64,000 bases of DNA, taken from the NCBI GenBank assembly GCA_014773175.1, contig VXCM01000992.1, positions 1-64,000 on the forward strand, written 5' to 3'. This document shows, in pieces, positions 35,201 to 48,320 of the stretch. Position 1 is the first letter of the stretch. Each line of letters begins with the position of its first letter. The notes beneath the pieces are model-generated. The model saw nothing but the letters and a program-made list of their open reading frames with translations. It ran no database searches and was not told the origin of the DNA. The translations under genes were made by a program, and so were the position numbers. The stretch comes from Lucifuga dentata (lineage: Eukaryota; Chordata; Actinopteri; Ophidiiformes; Bythitidae).

Positions 35201-38200
35201 CAAATGCTATGAAGTTGTTGTTTTTTTTCCCTGGAGCCTTTAAAGTACACAATGTGATTGTGTCTGTGGACATAAACTTAAACGCAACATGAGCTTCACA
35301 ACTTCTAAAGAGTTTCCTATAAATAAGAACTTTTTTGAACATGAAGGAGACTTTGCAGGCCAATTTATTTCTCTCTCCTCTCTTTTTCTCCTCTCTCCCA
35401 CGGGAAAAACTGTATTTCTCATATAGAAATGTTAAAAAAAAACAAACAAAAAAAAAAAAAATNAAAAAAAAAAAAAATGCATTACTTTGAAACATATGTT
35501 TACATTTTGAATATACTTGCACATTCAAAATTGTCAAGTTGTACATTACAGGAACAGAATGTGACGTGCAATGTCCAAAACAAAAACACATTCCTAATGA
35601 ACATCATCTACGCACTTGATACAGTTGTCTTGCCAGCAAAGCTGCATATGAAATGTATTTTTGCAGCATGAGCAATGAGCTGAGTATTATGTAAATGAGA
35701 AGCTGCAAAGATAACAAAACAGTGAGGTTTTTTTTTTTTTTAAGAGGTGGTGGCAGCACGTATTAAGTGTGATGGTATGATGCTTTTATACTTTCACATA
35801 ATGCAGCTATTATCACATACAAAGATGTACTAGAGCCATCAGTAGAGGAGAGACGGGAAAGCCGAGACTGTCAGGGATATTAGTCTGCGTCACTCAAACT
35901 TTAATGGTGTTTTGGATGGTGTGTGTGTGTGTGGGATGTGCAGGTTGTTCAGTTATCCCATGAGGGAATGAGAGAGAGAGAGAGAGAGATACACACAACA
36001 CTGCAGAAAACAGCAAGACAGCACAAAAACAAAAAATGAAGCAGCCAGTAATTCCAATAAAGCCTCTTACACTAACAGCAAACACAGTCAACTCTTCAGT
36101 AAAGGGGCCAAACTGTGCCTATTGAACATGAAACAGTAATTCTGTGTTTTGTTCAGAATTTAATTAAAAATCTTAAAAGGGAATCACAAATGCATAAAAA
36201 CGAAGGAGGTCTGTCTTCATTTATTGCAACAGTGTCACATCAATTTTTCATAGTTCTAGTTTCAGCAGCGGTGCCATACCTTGAGAAACCAGCTAGGTTC
36301 TTCCATCTATAATTAATAACTTTGTAAGGTAACTACTGTTCTTCCAAGAGGTTACATATAAAAAATTGCAAGGAAATAACACTTCAAATTAAGCTAAAAA
36401 TTGGCCAGATTGAATCTTTCTATGATAAAAATAAAACTAGATCTTGGAAAAATAATCTTTACGCCAAAAGTAAAGGCCTAAGAATGCTTCAAATGAAGTG
36501 TCTGTCAGATAGTCTGAAACCCTCTTCCTGAAACTCCCTTCCCGACTGTCAAATTGCGGGTCAAATTTCTTCACACAACTACTTCCATCCTTGTCCGCAC
36601 TTACAACCCTGTCCTACGCCATGAATAACTTTGAGGAGAGAAATGAAACTGTTTACCGTTGTCCCCGTTTTTATATGATTGATCACGTCGAGATTACAAA
36701 GACACATAGAAGACAAGTTCCTTTCTATTAACAACTCCTCCTCCTCCTCCTATGAAGACAGGATTTTTGCCCATCCTTTAAATGTGGGTATTCCGAACAA
36801 ATATAAACATGGTTACTTTCTGAGATGATTGGACTCCACCTCATACGACTTCTACTGAGGCCTTAAAAGTGCAACACTTCTCAGATCAAGACATTTTATA
36901 AATCAACATCTTATTTGTTTCGGTCAACTAGTTGTATGACAGTCCACTCACTAAACTGGCATTGATGGCTTCAGATTCATCAGTTGCAGGGAAAACTTAA
37001 ATCCCCCATGACAGGGTCTACACAAACTGTGACAGTTGCACTTAAAGAATCAAAATCAAACACTTTTGCTCTCACGAGAGACACATCAACACACAAACAT
37101 ATCCATCACCATTCATACAGCAGCTCATACTGGTAATATGGCGTTCCATGCAAGATTCAATGAGAAGTACTAGTTCAAAACTCAAATATATTAATACTGC
37201 AGCAACTTAGATCAAAGCACAGAGCCTCTGATGGAATCAAAGTCTTTGATGACTTTGATTGAGTCCAAGTCTTTCATCATTGATTCCATCATATTATAGT
37301 TTTTTTTTTTTTTTTACTTTTGGTCCCAAGGTTCTGCAATACACAGATTGTGCTTTGGCTCACGTCGTTACATTTCCATAGCTTGCTACTGGAGGCAAAA
37401 AAACAAAACAACAAAAAACTGCAGAGACAAGATTATAAGAGAAAGACGGGTCAGTACGCTGGGACAATCTAACAGACAGCCCCTTATATTCTCAAAGTCT
37501 AACACGTTTTTCAGAAAATACAGAGGAATAACCAGCATGAGCTCCACTTTTAAAAGTCTACTCCAGTTGTTTTAACATTCATGTTGACTAGCTGTCTGCA
37601 ACTGCTTCGCTATTTTGAGAATAGAGACCATTTTATTTTTATTTTAAAAAAGCAAACATAGCAAGAAGATCTTAAAGAAGATGTGTGTTTTGCTGAGTCA
37701 GGAACGAGGCCTTTGCTTTTCCTACTTTTCACTCTCTTTTCTTATCTCTCTCTCTCTGTTTTTTTTCTTTATTCTCTCTCCCTGCTGCCCTCTTCTCTTT
37801 CTCATTGATTTGCTCTTTGTCTTCATGATCTATGGTTCCCGGTGTTCTGCCGATGTAAGGATTCCTGAGAGCAGGAGGCTCTAGCGAGACAGCCTCTCTA
37901 TTCAATAAGACAGAAATTCCTCCCTGTATGCTCTCTGCAAATGGATAACTAGGAAACTTGTAAGCATAGGCGATGCTGTTCAATAAAGCTGCAATTCGGT
38001 GTCTTGTCGGTGTAATAATAATGACACAGAATGGTGACCATACTTCATGCAGTGCTGCATCACAAGCATTTGGGCGGCTACAAGCACCAACAGTAACACT
38101 ACCTGAAATGGTGCTCAATGGCACCATAAAATAAAAACAATTCAAGGTATTAGTATTTTCATCAAAGCATAAAGTGTGAAAAAAGTGCCTCATATATAAT

Positions 38201-40206
38201 ACTTCATATAGTGTACAAGGGTTGAACTTCAGAGCCTGACACACAAGGAAGTGAAATTGCTGTAGTATTTTTCATAGGAGTAATTTAATTCCATTATTTT
38301 TTCACATCACTTTCATTTCATTTTTATTAAACTCCTGACCACAAAAATGGTATATGGAGTACAAACACACAATAATACAAAAATACAAATAAAGGCAGGC
38401 AGTATGTGTGAAGAAAAAGAAAAAAAGAAAACCAACCCAACTCACTTAAAATCAACACATTTCTTAAAAAGGTACCAAGTCTACAGATCACTCCTGGATT
38501 CTTTGACTGCAGTAACAAAACCAATTTAAACACGGTCCATGATACCATCATCAACTTGGTCCATCATATGTTCTCACCACAGACAAGAAATTGTCTTTGG
38601 GCACACAACAGTTTTACTTGCAGCTGTGATGCATTCAAATGACCCACACAAACAGACCAGTTAGTCAAAACTTCATTTGGTTTGACTTGTTTTATGACAT
38701 GTTCACAATTCTGGTTCAAAACAAAACTGTATAAGCTATACAATGAGCTTAAGTTTTTTTTTGTTTTTTTTTTTTTTCAGAAATCTGGGCACTCTTGTAG
38801 AGAGGACTTGTCTACCACCACACCACCATGAAAGCTTAAATATCTGAAATTCTTTCTTTGAAGTACAAGTCTGTCATGTTTCTGAAAAACATATTCCAGC
38901 CTCATTACAGGCCTCTGTGTGTATATACTGTATATGCCTCATACGCAGAACCTTTCTTTTACATCTGTGCCACATTTCAAAAGTCTGAAGAAACATATTG
39001 GCATTTAGTTACCATAAACCACATCATATCATCATGGTGCTTAGGTACAATATATCCTTTTAAAGCAATAGATTTCATTGTTTCGCGAACAACTTAGAAC
39101 TGAAAAATCACCAAACCTACTCAAATCTGATGCCTTTCAGGTATTAGATATTTTGTCACCACAAAAAACAAGCTGAAAATCTCAGGTAGAGTCTGAATTT
39201 GATTCCAAGTGGCTCCTTACAGTTTAGATCAGGAAAACAGCAAGAAGCACATAAGAGAAGGCAAAGGCCTGGAGCAAGTCCAGGACTGGACTGAGGTGAA
39301 CCTGAGGCTTCTGGAGTTTGTGTCCCTGTACTACCTCCCAACTGGCTAGCTTGGCCTGCTACCTGACGAGCAGAAGGAGAGCTAATTAGCTGATGGGTGT
39401 CATCAAAAGGGCACCCTGTAAGGCAACAGAGTTGCTCTATTATGGATGAGACCTGCCCTCCGGAAGCCTGGTCGGCATGGCGATGTGCTGACAGCATGTC
39501 GTGGCTGCTGATGTTGGTGTTTGTGACAGATCAGCTGAAAGGAGCTTGGTCTCTCAGGTTACGGCAAATGACTGATGCATATCACATGGACATCAATTGA
39601 ACATGGCAAGGTGTAAGAAGGGTGTTACAGAGATTTAAATAAAAGTGGCTGAAATTTATAGAAACCAACGCGAGAAAGTCAGATTGAAGGGGCAATCAGG
39701 ACCAATGTTCCCTCATTTTAGAGACCTACATCTACATCTTTCTTATTTTAAAAATGGTACCATTGGCAAAAATCAGAGTCAAAAATCAGACAAACCTTAT
39801 GGATTAAAAAAAAAATCCAATCACATGCACTTTTCCCCAAAAATTTAAATTAATTTGAACTTAATTTTAGCGTTCTAACACAGTTAAATGCATGTAGAGT
39901 ACTTCTGAGTTTGACACAGAAGAATGCGTATTCAATGCCATCATATAAATTAGACTGAAAAACAGTCTGACTTAGCCAAAATGATTTTTGTTGCCTCTTC
40001 AAAGCAATCAACTCTAATTCAGTATACATGTTTTATGATATCTGCGTTAGATAATTGCTCGTCGTCTGTTTTCAGGTTCACATCATCATAGCTTGTGATT
40101 GCAATGTCAATCGGCAGCTGAATTAAATCTCTGTTGTCAGTTCATTAACACAGCAGGTGAATGAACCACCAGGAGGAATTCTCGGATTTTAACTGCATTA
40201 AAACAC

Positions 40207-40481
40207 TAAAGTTACGTAACTTCAACAAAGAATAATAACAGCGTTTGACTGGCTGTAATGGATTCAAGCATGTTTCAAGTCTACAATTTTTTTTTTTTTT
40301 TTTTTTTTTACAGCACACTGGAATGAACTAAAACCAATACCTGCCTGGGAGGTAGGAAAAACAATTAGAAAATGTATCGCTCCAGCAGTTTGCTTTGGGA
40401 GATGACTAGCAGTAATGTAATGTGTATGCATGTTGTATTTATTGGGCTAAACCTTCCAAAACCCACCAGTATGGTTCTTTA
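40207..40481 (-). mobile_element. TTAA-AGGACC family, partial inverted copy in intron 1
   Basis: Recognised from AAAGTTACGTAACTTCAACA, TTCAAGCATGTTTCAAGTCT, GGAGGTAGGAAAAACAATTA, TATTTATTGGGCTAAACCTT and the terminus TATGGTTCTTTAA. It is in the same orientation as the 30690 copy and opposite to those at 29225, 25223 and 23586. It is split by a T homopolymer at about 40289-40309. Confidence 0.75.
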
Positions 40482-43400
40482 ACACACAGGTAACATGTTG
40501 ACGGGATAAAATGCTGCTTTACCATAAAACAGCCTGAAATCTATAAAGGACCAACTACCTCCTGTGTTACAGGCCAGTACTTGTCAATACTGGTCCGTGT
40601 GACTAACAGCCCTCCTGCTTTTGATTCTATTCATCTAATCAGAGAATGATTTACACCTAAGGACACAGGGTGAATACAATTAACTCCCTGCTAGGACTGA
40701 AAATCAACAGTCGAGAACCGCTTGCTCCAGGCCCTCTTGTACACCACAAATAACAGGCTTTCAATCATTCCAGTTGTGATATTTATCAGGAAGAAAAAAA
40801 AAAACAAACTATTTTTTGCATGGTAACTGTATTATTTCAAAGCAGCGACGATAAGCAAAATAAAAACTACATCTTTAGACAAAAAGCAACTGTCACAGGT
40901 TAAACATTCAACAGACTGTGAGACGTCACCGAGTGTGCTGTAGCACCCAGCACTGATATTTGTGATTGTATAACAAAAACAGTCTGGGTGATAGTGGGTG
41001 GTGGTCATGCTGTTAACACATGCTGTAAAAAAAAATGGTTTCATATGTCCATTCAGTAACCCAGAGTTGGGATCATGCAACAGGGAATGAGCAGACAGGT
41101 GACTGGTGGGAACGTGACTCCGGCCTCCTGGGAAAGCCTGCCACCTCTGACCGCTCTGAATTATTCAGCGGGACACACTGAACCACTGGCGAGTGTGCCA
41201 GGGTCGTCAAGGCAACCAAAGCCTTCCTGCCCACACCAGTAACCAAAAGCCCACACGCATACACATGCACATACCGATTTAAAATGTGATTGTTGAATTC
41301 ACACGGTATAAAACTGAAATAATCTTAAAGTTTAATGAGACTTTTATCAACACCAAAATTGTTACCTGTATTGAACAGGATGTTACAGATTTTAGCCCCT
41401 TGCGCAAGCTCACGCACGTGTTATGCATGCCGTGTTCAACATTTCAGTGGCCCCATTAGGACAAAATGTCACAAAAATGTCATCCAAAAATGTCAGTCTG
41501 ATTGTACATACTGATTAGATCAGTGCCTTTTGGCTGAGGAATCCTTTGGGATTTTCCTAAGCATTTGAAGAAAAATGACTTCAGATGTTGGACAAATGAA
41601 GAAAGAAATGTTGGGAGCATGACACCTGACATCAGCTGATCATCTAAAACGATAAAAAACCTCCATAAGGCTGACACACATTCAGCTTCCCAATTCATAT
41701 TTGAGGATGCACAGCAGTTGTATATCCAAATGTGTGGACATTGCGAGATTGTTTATGTAGCTTCACGGTAAATGTGCATTTACAAGCACATGCCAACTGC
41801 AAACACACACACACCCAAAAGCATCTCTGTCAGCAGCTTAATTGACATGTATGTCCCATTGGCATCATGTATGTTGCAGTTGTCAGTCACATTAAACATG
41901 TAACAGCTCAGTAAGCAACGATCAAACATGCATCTCAGAGAGACAGAAATGTCATATAGAAAGACATGGAACAATATGCGGCAACAACAAATGGTTTAGT
42001 GGCTGGTGAAGAAGATCGTGTGTGTGTATGTGTCTGCATGTGTGTTTGACTGTGAATCATTTAGGTCAGACAGGTGTTGTGTATTTCTCCAGGATTGGGT
42101 AAACAGACTGATCCAGACACCCCAGTGGCTCTGAAATCTGCTCTTTTACCCAGGCCAAATGATGTCAAGAGTGTGTGTGTGCATGCGTGCATGTGGCGTG
42201 AGATTGCGTACTGAGAAATTAATATGAAGCACACGAATACGACTACACTCATAAGCCCACTTGCATGCCACACACAGACACACACACGTGTAGCTGATAC
42301 CTACGAGGTACATGTAGGAAAAAATGCATTTATTCAATTTCAATTAAATAGAAAGCAGCAGCAATCCAATTCATGCGATTCATCTTTTTTTTCAACAAAC
42401 CATGAGATATTATTATGAGGTTTATTTAAGAACACGTCGAGACAGACACATTATGGAAATCAGCTTTGTCTTATCTTTTAAATCTATACCTGAGCTAATT
42501 ATGTCTCATGAGATAAAGCCAACACGCTCAGCAGTGCAAAAATCTGAATATGATCATCTGTTACTCCTATTTGTTCTGTCTCTCAAATGGGAACGTAGCA
42601 TCAAAATACCACACAAATGAGCACTTACCACAAAAGATATTAAAAAAAAAAGTTAATTACTACTTTAACACAACATTTTAATCCTACGCATTTGTGTTAA
42701 AGCCTAAATTTAGTCCTGCAATAACTGGGCTACTATTGTTAGTAGTGCGAAGAAAAGGCAGAGAATAAAAAACACAAAGAACACACAAACACACACATTT
42801 CCCCCCCAGACAATCAGCTCCCTGGTCCCACAGACCACAGACACACAACAGCTTGGCTGTGCATAAACACACGCACAAACATTGAGAAAATCCATGGAAG
42901 TGAGAAAATACACAACCATTTATGCATTAACAGGCACACACGTACACGCAAGCACACACACACACCAGTTGCATTGCATTATTCAGATGTCACTCAGGCT
43001 GAACATGCCAACTGGTAATATGACCTCCTGTGACTGGAATGAAACTCTACCATTCTCTACATAGTGACAACAGCACTAAGTCGTTAGCATGTCGTTAGCG
43101 TTAGGCAATACCGTGTTTGGCATTAGGACGGTGTTGAAAACCGTTACAACACTTACAGCTACAGTAGTTATGATGGTAGTGTAAGTATCACACACCAAGC
43201 GTCAGGCGTGGGAAATGAATGACGCCTTCTCTGTACAGGCTAACAGCATTTATATTATGATATTTTCATATTTGTAGAAAGTCCATTTCACCATTGAAAA
43301 CAACAATAACCAGAATTCTTTTCTTTTTAATCTACAACAGCATAGAGAAACTGATATATTTCCTGTTTCCTACATCATTACTTTGAGTTTTTTTAAACAC

Positions 43401-43500
43401 TTTTGTCATTCTACAAACACAGTTTCATTGTACATTAATGGCTAAAAGTCAGTTCTTGCTCAAACATTGGAATTTCCCAATCTGGATCGCTACCAAAATC

Positions 43501-43600
43501 TTATTCAAGATTCAAGACTCAAGATTCAAAGACTTTATTGTCATATGCACAGACAAACGAGTGACACTGCACAATGAAATTCTTATTTTACAGCCATTTT
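43501..43600 (+). repeat. Retroelement 3'-tail-like repeat
   Basis: Three imperfect ATTCAAGA units lead into AAAGACTTTATTGTCATATG and then TGCACAATGAAATTCTTATT. This is a widespread teleost repeat module, probably the 3' end of a non-LTR element or SINE. An AT-rich stretch with AAATAAAAAAAA follows. Class assignment is from memory of the pattern only. Confidence 0.5.
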
Positions 43601-45659
43601 GATTTTTGCCGTGTTAAAAAAAATAAAAAAAATAGTACAGAAGATAAAACACATCTAATCATAACACCAAAAAACAATATTAAGTTGCAATATGTACGTA
43701 AGAAGAGTTAAAGCACACACACAAGATAAGAGTAAATATATAGGCAGACTTGGTCTTTCAGTGTTCTTTCAGTCTTTGATTGTGTCCGATTATTAATCTT
43801 ATCTTATCTCAACAGAAGGTAAATATGTCCACCAAAGAAATGGAAATCTGTTCATTTTTTTTTTTTTTATNATTTTTTTTTTTTTTAATATATAACCTTC
43901 TGATAGACAAACAAATGGACACAGGGGGAACATAAAATCCTTGCCAGAGGAAATAATGGCAACTGACATGCAGCAGAGTCTCGCCAAACCAGATTGTATT
44001 AATTCATTCATTAGCAGGATGTTTTAACAGATGGGAGTACAGCAGAGTTACTTGGTGTTCTCTTTGCTGAGAGGCAGATTACCTCCGACTAAGCAACTTC
44101 ACTTTGTCTCTGGTGAGCCGAGTGTCATGATTTAAACACTTGTGGCTCAGAGCAAAGAGCTGCACCTGATGCTTCTTTGTCACGTTACCAAGGCGATACG
44201 ATGCTCGAGAGGCTTTTTTTTTTTTTTTTTTTTTTTTGCGCTTTCACTGCGTGGTTATGTTCCTAGAGTAAGCTGCTGTTGTGTGAAAAATCACCCATGA
44301 GTCAAAATATCTCATATCCCAACAAAATGAAAAGAAGGGCTGCAGGAGTACAGAAAGCTGTGAATGATACAATGGGGGTTTTTATTCAGCCGTCAAATAT
44401 CTGAACGTACTCGAGATGAAAATGGACGCAGTGTTGTGTTGTGCTATTCTGGATGTGTTTCTCAGCACAATGGGAGGAATACACAGTTGTTGGACACTAT
44501 CGGCTGATGTCAATGGATGCTGTGTGCATCAACGTGCTGCAGCAATGAGTGAATGAAGCTCGTAAGCAGACTCATCCTGACTGTCTGACAGTCGAGAGGA
44601 ACAGAAGATTAAAAATCCATTACCTCCTTTTCTATTACTCTTTGTTACATAAAAAATAAATAATAATAAAGATGAAACTAATAGCTCAGCTGCTTACTAG
44701 CCCAGATATGGCCTTTCTGGAAAGCATTTCAAATGACTTCTTTAACTACCGTGCAAAAATTGTTGGTTTTTTCCACCTAAAATTGGCATAAATTGAAACA
44801 AACACACACAAAAAAACTCATCAGGAGATAAATGAAATTACTCAGGGCTGCACCATTGTTAATGACGATGTCTAGTTTGCAGAGAAAATTACTTTTTCAG
44901 GGAAGACAATATGATAAAAGCTGAAGTTTCATAAATAGCAATAAGCAAAGATGGTGCATCCGTAATAGCCCAGCACTTACAGTAAGTGTTATGTTAATTA
45001 CTGCTTGATCATTCACTGACTTGTTAAACTTTCAGAAAACTGTAAACCAAAGCAAAGAAAAAGGTACAATATGACATGTAACTTTCACTCGTATTCAAAT
45101 CCAGGAAATCATCATAAGAACACTGAAGCTGCCAACCAATAGGCAAAGGTTTTCTAAAAGACCACAGTCCGACCACCAATTACAGCACAGGTTTAGGATG
45201 ACCTCCCACCTCAAACCACACCTGTTATTTAGAAGAGATACTCATCTCTCTCTCTCTCTCTTCATTCCCTCTATAACCTGTGGTAAGAGTGTGTGTAAGA
45301 GAGAAGATGAACACACACACACACACATATCAAATGCAGCATGTGGCTGTGGAAATCACCACATTGGGCAAGTAAAATCAGTTCAATCTCCACAGACTTT
45401 CCAAACCAGCAGCTGTTTATAGCATCCAGACAGAGAGGGACGTCAGTCATCCTCCTGCCAGCTTTGTGATGCTGTGAGAGAGCGATATAATTATGCTGCA
45501 TTGGGCTTCTGATGCAGGACAAACGCACAGAAATGCTGTTTACAGAACGCTTAACAGCAAGACACTTTTGATTTTAAGATGATTAGGCTTTCTACAGCAT
45601 TGCACTGCTTCAACCGCCTGGTACTGCGCTTAGGTTTTAAACTCTAATTTATCTGTGGC

Positions 45660-45860
45660 TGAGTCTGCATTCACACTTTTACACACATTCACACCTGGAA
45701 GCTACCCAGGACTGCCTTACTTGTGTATTTCTAGTTTGTGGAGCAGTTGGACAGTTATTCCAGGGCATCAAAGATTTGCTCAAGGGCACATAACTGCTAA
45801 AGATAATGAAAATCATTCACTTTCATCAACCCATTTGTTTTTCTCCAGACGATCCTGAGA
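45660..45860 (+). repeat. Teleost interspersed repeat (SINE-like)
   Basis: ACACATTCACACCTGGAAGC, TACCCAGGACTGCCTTAC, TTTGCTCAAGGGCAC and TCATTCACTTTCATCAACCC occur in the order seen in a common dispersed fish repeat. The reading frame across it is incidental. It lies in mmp16 intron 1. Confidence 0.5.
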
Positions 45861-47786
45861 TTTGGCCCAACAGCCTCACAAGCACATCTTCTCTTACCTG
45901 TTGGGATACTTACTTGTTACCTCTAGACACATAATACAAGCAAACAAATTTATTGAAATGACAATGAATTCATCAGTAATATGAAACTGACCTCTCTCGA
46001 CTGCGACCCCACTGATCCAATACCACATTCGTGCAGCTGTATTTTAACATGACAGTCATACAAGGAGGTTGCCATCGCCATGATCATCAGATTACACCTG
46101 AAAATATTCATTTGACCAAAGAAAGATCATTTACAGAATAACAAAGAAATCTAGGCGGAGAAGCTGAGCAGAGATTGCTTTTTCTTCAGAAAATAGCATG
46201 CGGAGGCGGAAGTTGTAGAAGAGAATGTTAGGTAAACACTTGAAAATAAGCTCTGAAGTAAAATAATGCTAATGGTAATAATAAGGCAAATAGACCTTGA
46301 GGAAAGTGATAGATCATGAGTTTGATGAGAACTTGCCAAAGTTAATGTGTTTTGTTTTATCTTAAAGATGGGCTAGTGATGATCTAACGTCAGCGAGTCG
46401 GTTTAGCTGTCTTTCAAAAAACACCTGTTGAATACCAGCCATCATCACCCACGTTCACATGATGAATTGTCTCTTTAAAGAGACCAAATCTAGACATTAC
46501 TGTTTCTTAAGCATGTTACATGATAAGCAACAAAGGTTCTGTCTTCTGCTTCCAACAAAGAGGCAGTGAAGTCACGTTTAGATTAAATGGTCAACTAACT
46601 CAGTCCAGTAGACATTATGCAAAGAACTTCAGAGCCCAGCTAACTCTCTTCCTCTGTCATGTGATCCTGGACATTTTAAATGAATAACCTGTAGCATCTG
46701 GACTGAATCTGCTGCCTGCCATTCCAAAAGGAGCGGTGTGGCATGCCAAGCTCGCAAATCATGTGGATATGTGGATGTGGATGTGGACTTGAATGAATGT
46801 CACTAGACATGCCAGGATGTGTGTATGTGGTGTTTGTGTGTGTGTCTGTATGTGTGTAACCAAGTGTGACAGGAGGGTAACAGGTTATGATAGCCTAATG
46901 CATTTGGTTGTGGCTAAACAGAAGTGATTTGCTCTGGAAATAGAGGAGGCAAGTAAACTAGACGGATGTGTCCAGATCAGAATAAAAACTACTTTTGAAA
47001 AGAATCTTTTTTTTGTTTGGGTAAAATCTCATCTAGCAGTCCAGATTGTTGCCTGTGGCCTCACAGATAAGAGTCTTTTTTTTTTTTTTTTTTTTTNTTT
47101 TTTTTTTTTTTTTTTTGCTCAAATTAGCCTTTCAGTACATGGTGCATTTATATCCTCAGATAAAATGGCATGAATGATACCATCTAAATGTGATGGTTCT
47201 CATGTTCTGCCTCTTCTGTAAGCCATGGATTCCCAAACAACACAGACTATGGACTCACTTAAAATATGTGGTCCCACTCACTTCCCTGGGAAGATTATTG
47301 TTGCTGTTGACTTTGTGCTGAATTTCACAAGTGTGTTCACTGTTTATGTAGGGAGATAACAGTGGTCACCATGGCCTAAAATTAAAATAGTCAATCTTAC
47401 ACATTGTAGGCATACCTTGTAATAAACTGCATTACAGTGACAATAAGCTTCTTGATGACTTTCCCGAAAGAGATATGAGCCACTTGGACAATAGCACAAA
47501 CATATAAATTGTTGTTATATTTAAAAATACAATATATTTTCCATCTATTTTTTGCTTCAAGAATATCAAAAGTGGGAAAAGGTTTGTTGGGATGCAACTA
47601 TCACCCTGCTGGGCATCTCACAAAGACTCTGTTGTTGTAGAAAGATCAACAACACAATGAACAATGATATAATGTGAGAAATATATTATTTTTATGAAAT
47701 CGGACAAAAATGACAGCTAAGAGTGGAAAGCACGCTCCTTGTTTTTTTTCCCGAATATTTTTCATGTCAACAAATAACGGTCTTAC

Positions 47787-47912
47787 CTCTACATTGAACG
47801 ACTGCTCCTCTCCGTTCACGGCGCATAAAATCCACAGCAATAACTGCAAACATAACGTGCCTACACAGCAGCTATTAAGACATCTCCTAGTGCGGATCGC
47901 CAATAAAACCAT
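47787..47912 (-). CDS. mmp16: mmp16 coding exon 1: start codon and signal peptide
   Basis: Exon 1 encodes the first 42 residues of a membrane-type matrix metalloproteinase, read on the minus strand from the ATG at 47912-47910. A basic start (RTRR at 7-10) leads into a leucine-rich segment (TLCLQLLLWILC, 19-30), typical of a secretory signal peptide, with likely cleavage around residues 31-35 (AVNGE). The end, EEQSFNVE, matches the start of the mature prodomain in the MT3-MMP family; LLWILCA and FNVE are what point to mmp16 rather than mmp24 or mmp14. The exon ends GAG|GTAAGA in phase 0 and joins exon 2 as FNVE-TWLQ. An in-frame read-through past the donor adds only intron sequence. A CpG-rich region lies just upstream. 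The paralogue (a or b copy of the teleost duplication) cannot be assigned. Confidence 0.88.
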
Positions 47913-47999
47913 AGTGAAGCCCGCTGTTGTTGCTTATTGTGTTTGTTTAGTTTTATTTACAGTCAATAAAAACAAACGGACAGCGGATGTAAAATCCTA

Positions 48000-48320
48000 G
48001 ACGTTTAGCAGGACCATCGCTGATGTCTCCGTGTCTCTCTTGCGGGCAGAGGAAAGGGAGAGAGGGAGAAGGAGAGCACTGGTCGGCCGCTCTCACTGCT
48101 GCTTTCACCGCGTTCTAGGAGGAGAATATCCCCGGGGAAAGAACCACTGATAACGTTTGTCAGTAACCACCCGGTCCCGTTGTCCCCGGGTCAGTCCTCC
48201 TGTTGTTCCTTGCGGACACGTCCAACTCGATTTCTGCGCCGCGCGGCATAGCTGCCCGTTTTCAATCGTATTTCCCACCGGCTGCGCATGTGCGAATTGT
48301 GCTCGAGCGCCCCAACCCAC
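48000..48320 (-). promoter_or_regulatory. mmp16: CpG-rich promoter / 5' UTR region of mmp16
   Basis: This is the only clearly GC- and CpG-rich stretch of the window, beginning about 90 bases upstream of the mmp16 start codon. CpG is frequent (for example the CGCCGCGCGGC cluster at 48237-48247), unlike the CpG-poor AT-rich surroundings. TGCGCATGTGCG at 48283-48294 differs at one position from an NRF1 palindrome. I see no good TATA box, which suits a CpG-island promoter. The transcription start and any upstream non-coding exon cannot be placed from sequence alone. Confidence 0.7.

Larger units (their letters stand above)
31618..47786 (-). other. mmp16 intron 1
   Basis: This intron of about 16.2 kb follows the signal-peptide exon. 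It contains a LINE ORF2 tail at 32050-32250 next to a short repeat fragment, a partial inverted MITE copy at 40207-40481, a retroelement-like tail at 43501-43600, a fish interspersed repeat at 45660-45860 and several single-N homopolymer joins (35463, 43871, 47097). The long stretches 32251-40206, 40482-43500, 43601-45659 and 45861-47786 hold no gene that I recognise. The longest ORF there (171 codons, minus, 37729-38244) has no recognised motif. Confidence 0.75.
1..47912 (-). other. mmp16: mmp16 transcription unit, 5' part (partial gene)
   Basis: The four coding exons define a minus-strand gene that starts near 48 kb and leaves the window at position 1. Spliced together they give an uninterrupted 234-codon reading frame: signal peptide, prodomain, cysteine switch, furin site and the N-terminal half of the catalytic domain. 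MT3-MMP is a type I membrane protease that cleaves pericellular matrix and activates proMMP-2 in vertebrates. The catalytic helix, hinge, four hemopexin blades, stem, transmembrane helix and short cytoplasmic tail should be encoded beyond position 1. Large introns (about 16.2, 3.1, 6.4 and more than 21.5 kb) fit the large MMP16 loci of vertebrates. I could not find the HExxH exon by searching by eye for the reverse complement of its codons between 1 and 21529. Confidence 0.85.

Noticed and set aside
37205..37270. Inverted GATGGAATCA / TGATTCCATC repeat
   Set aside because: Arms of about 11 bases with a long spacer and no flanking duplication; probably chance.
37729..38244. 171-codon minus-strand ORF in mmp16 intron 1
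   Set aside because: It is the longest ORF in the window, but it has no recognised domain, ends in a lysine/glutamate-rich run encoded by a CT-rich tract, and shows no splice or promoter context.
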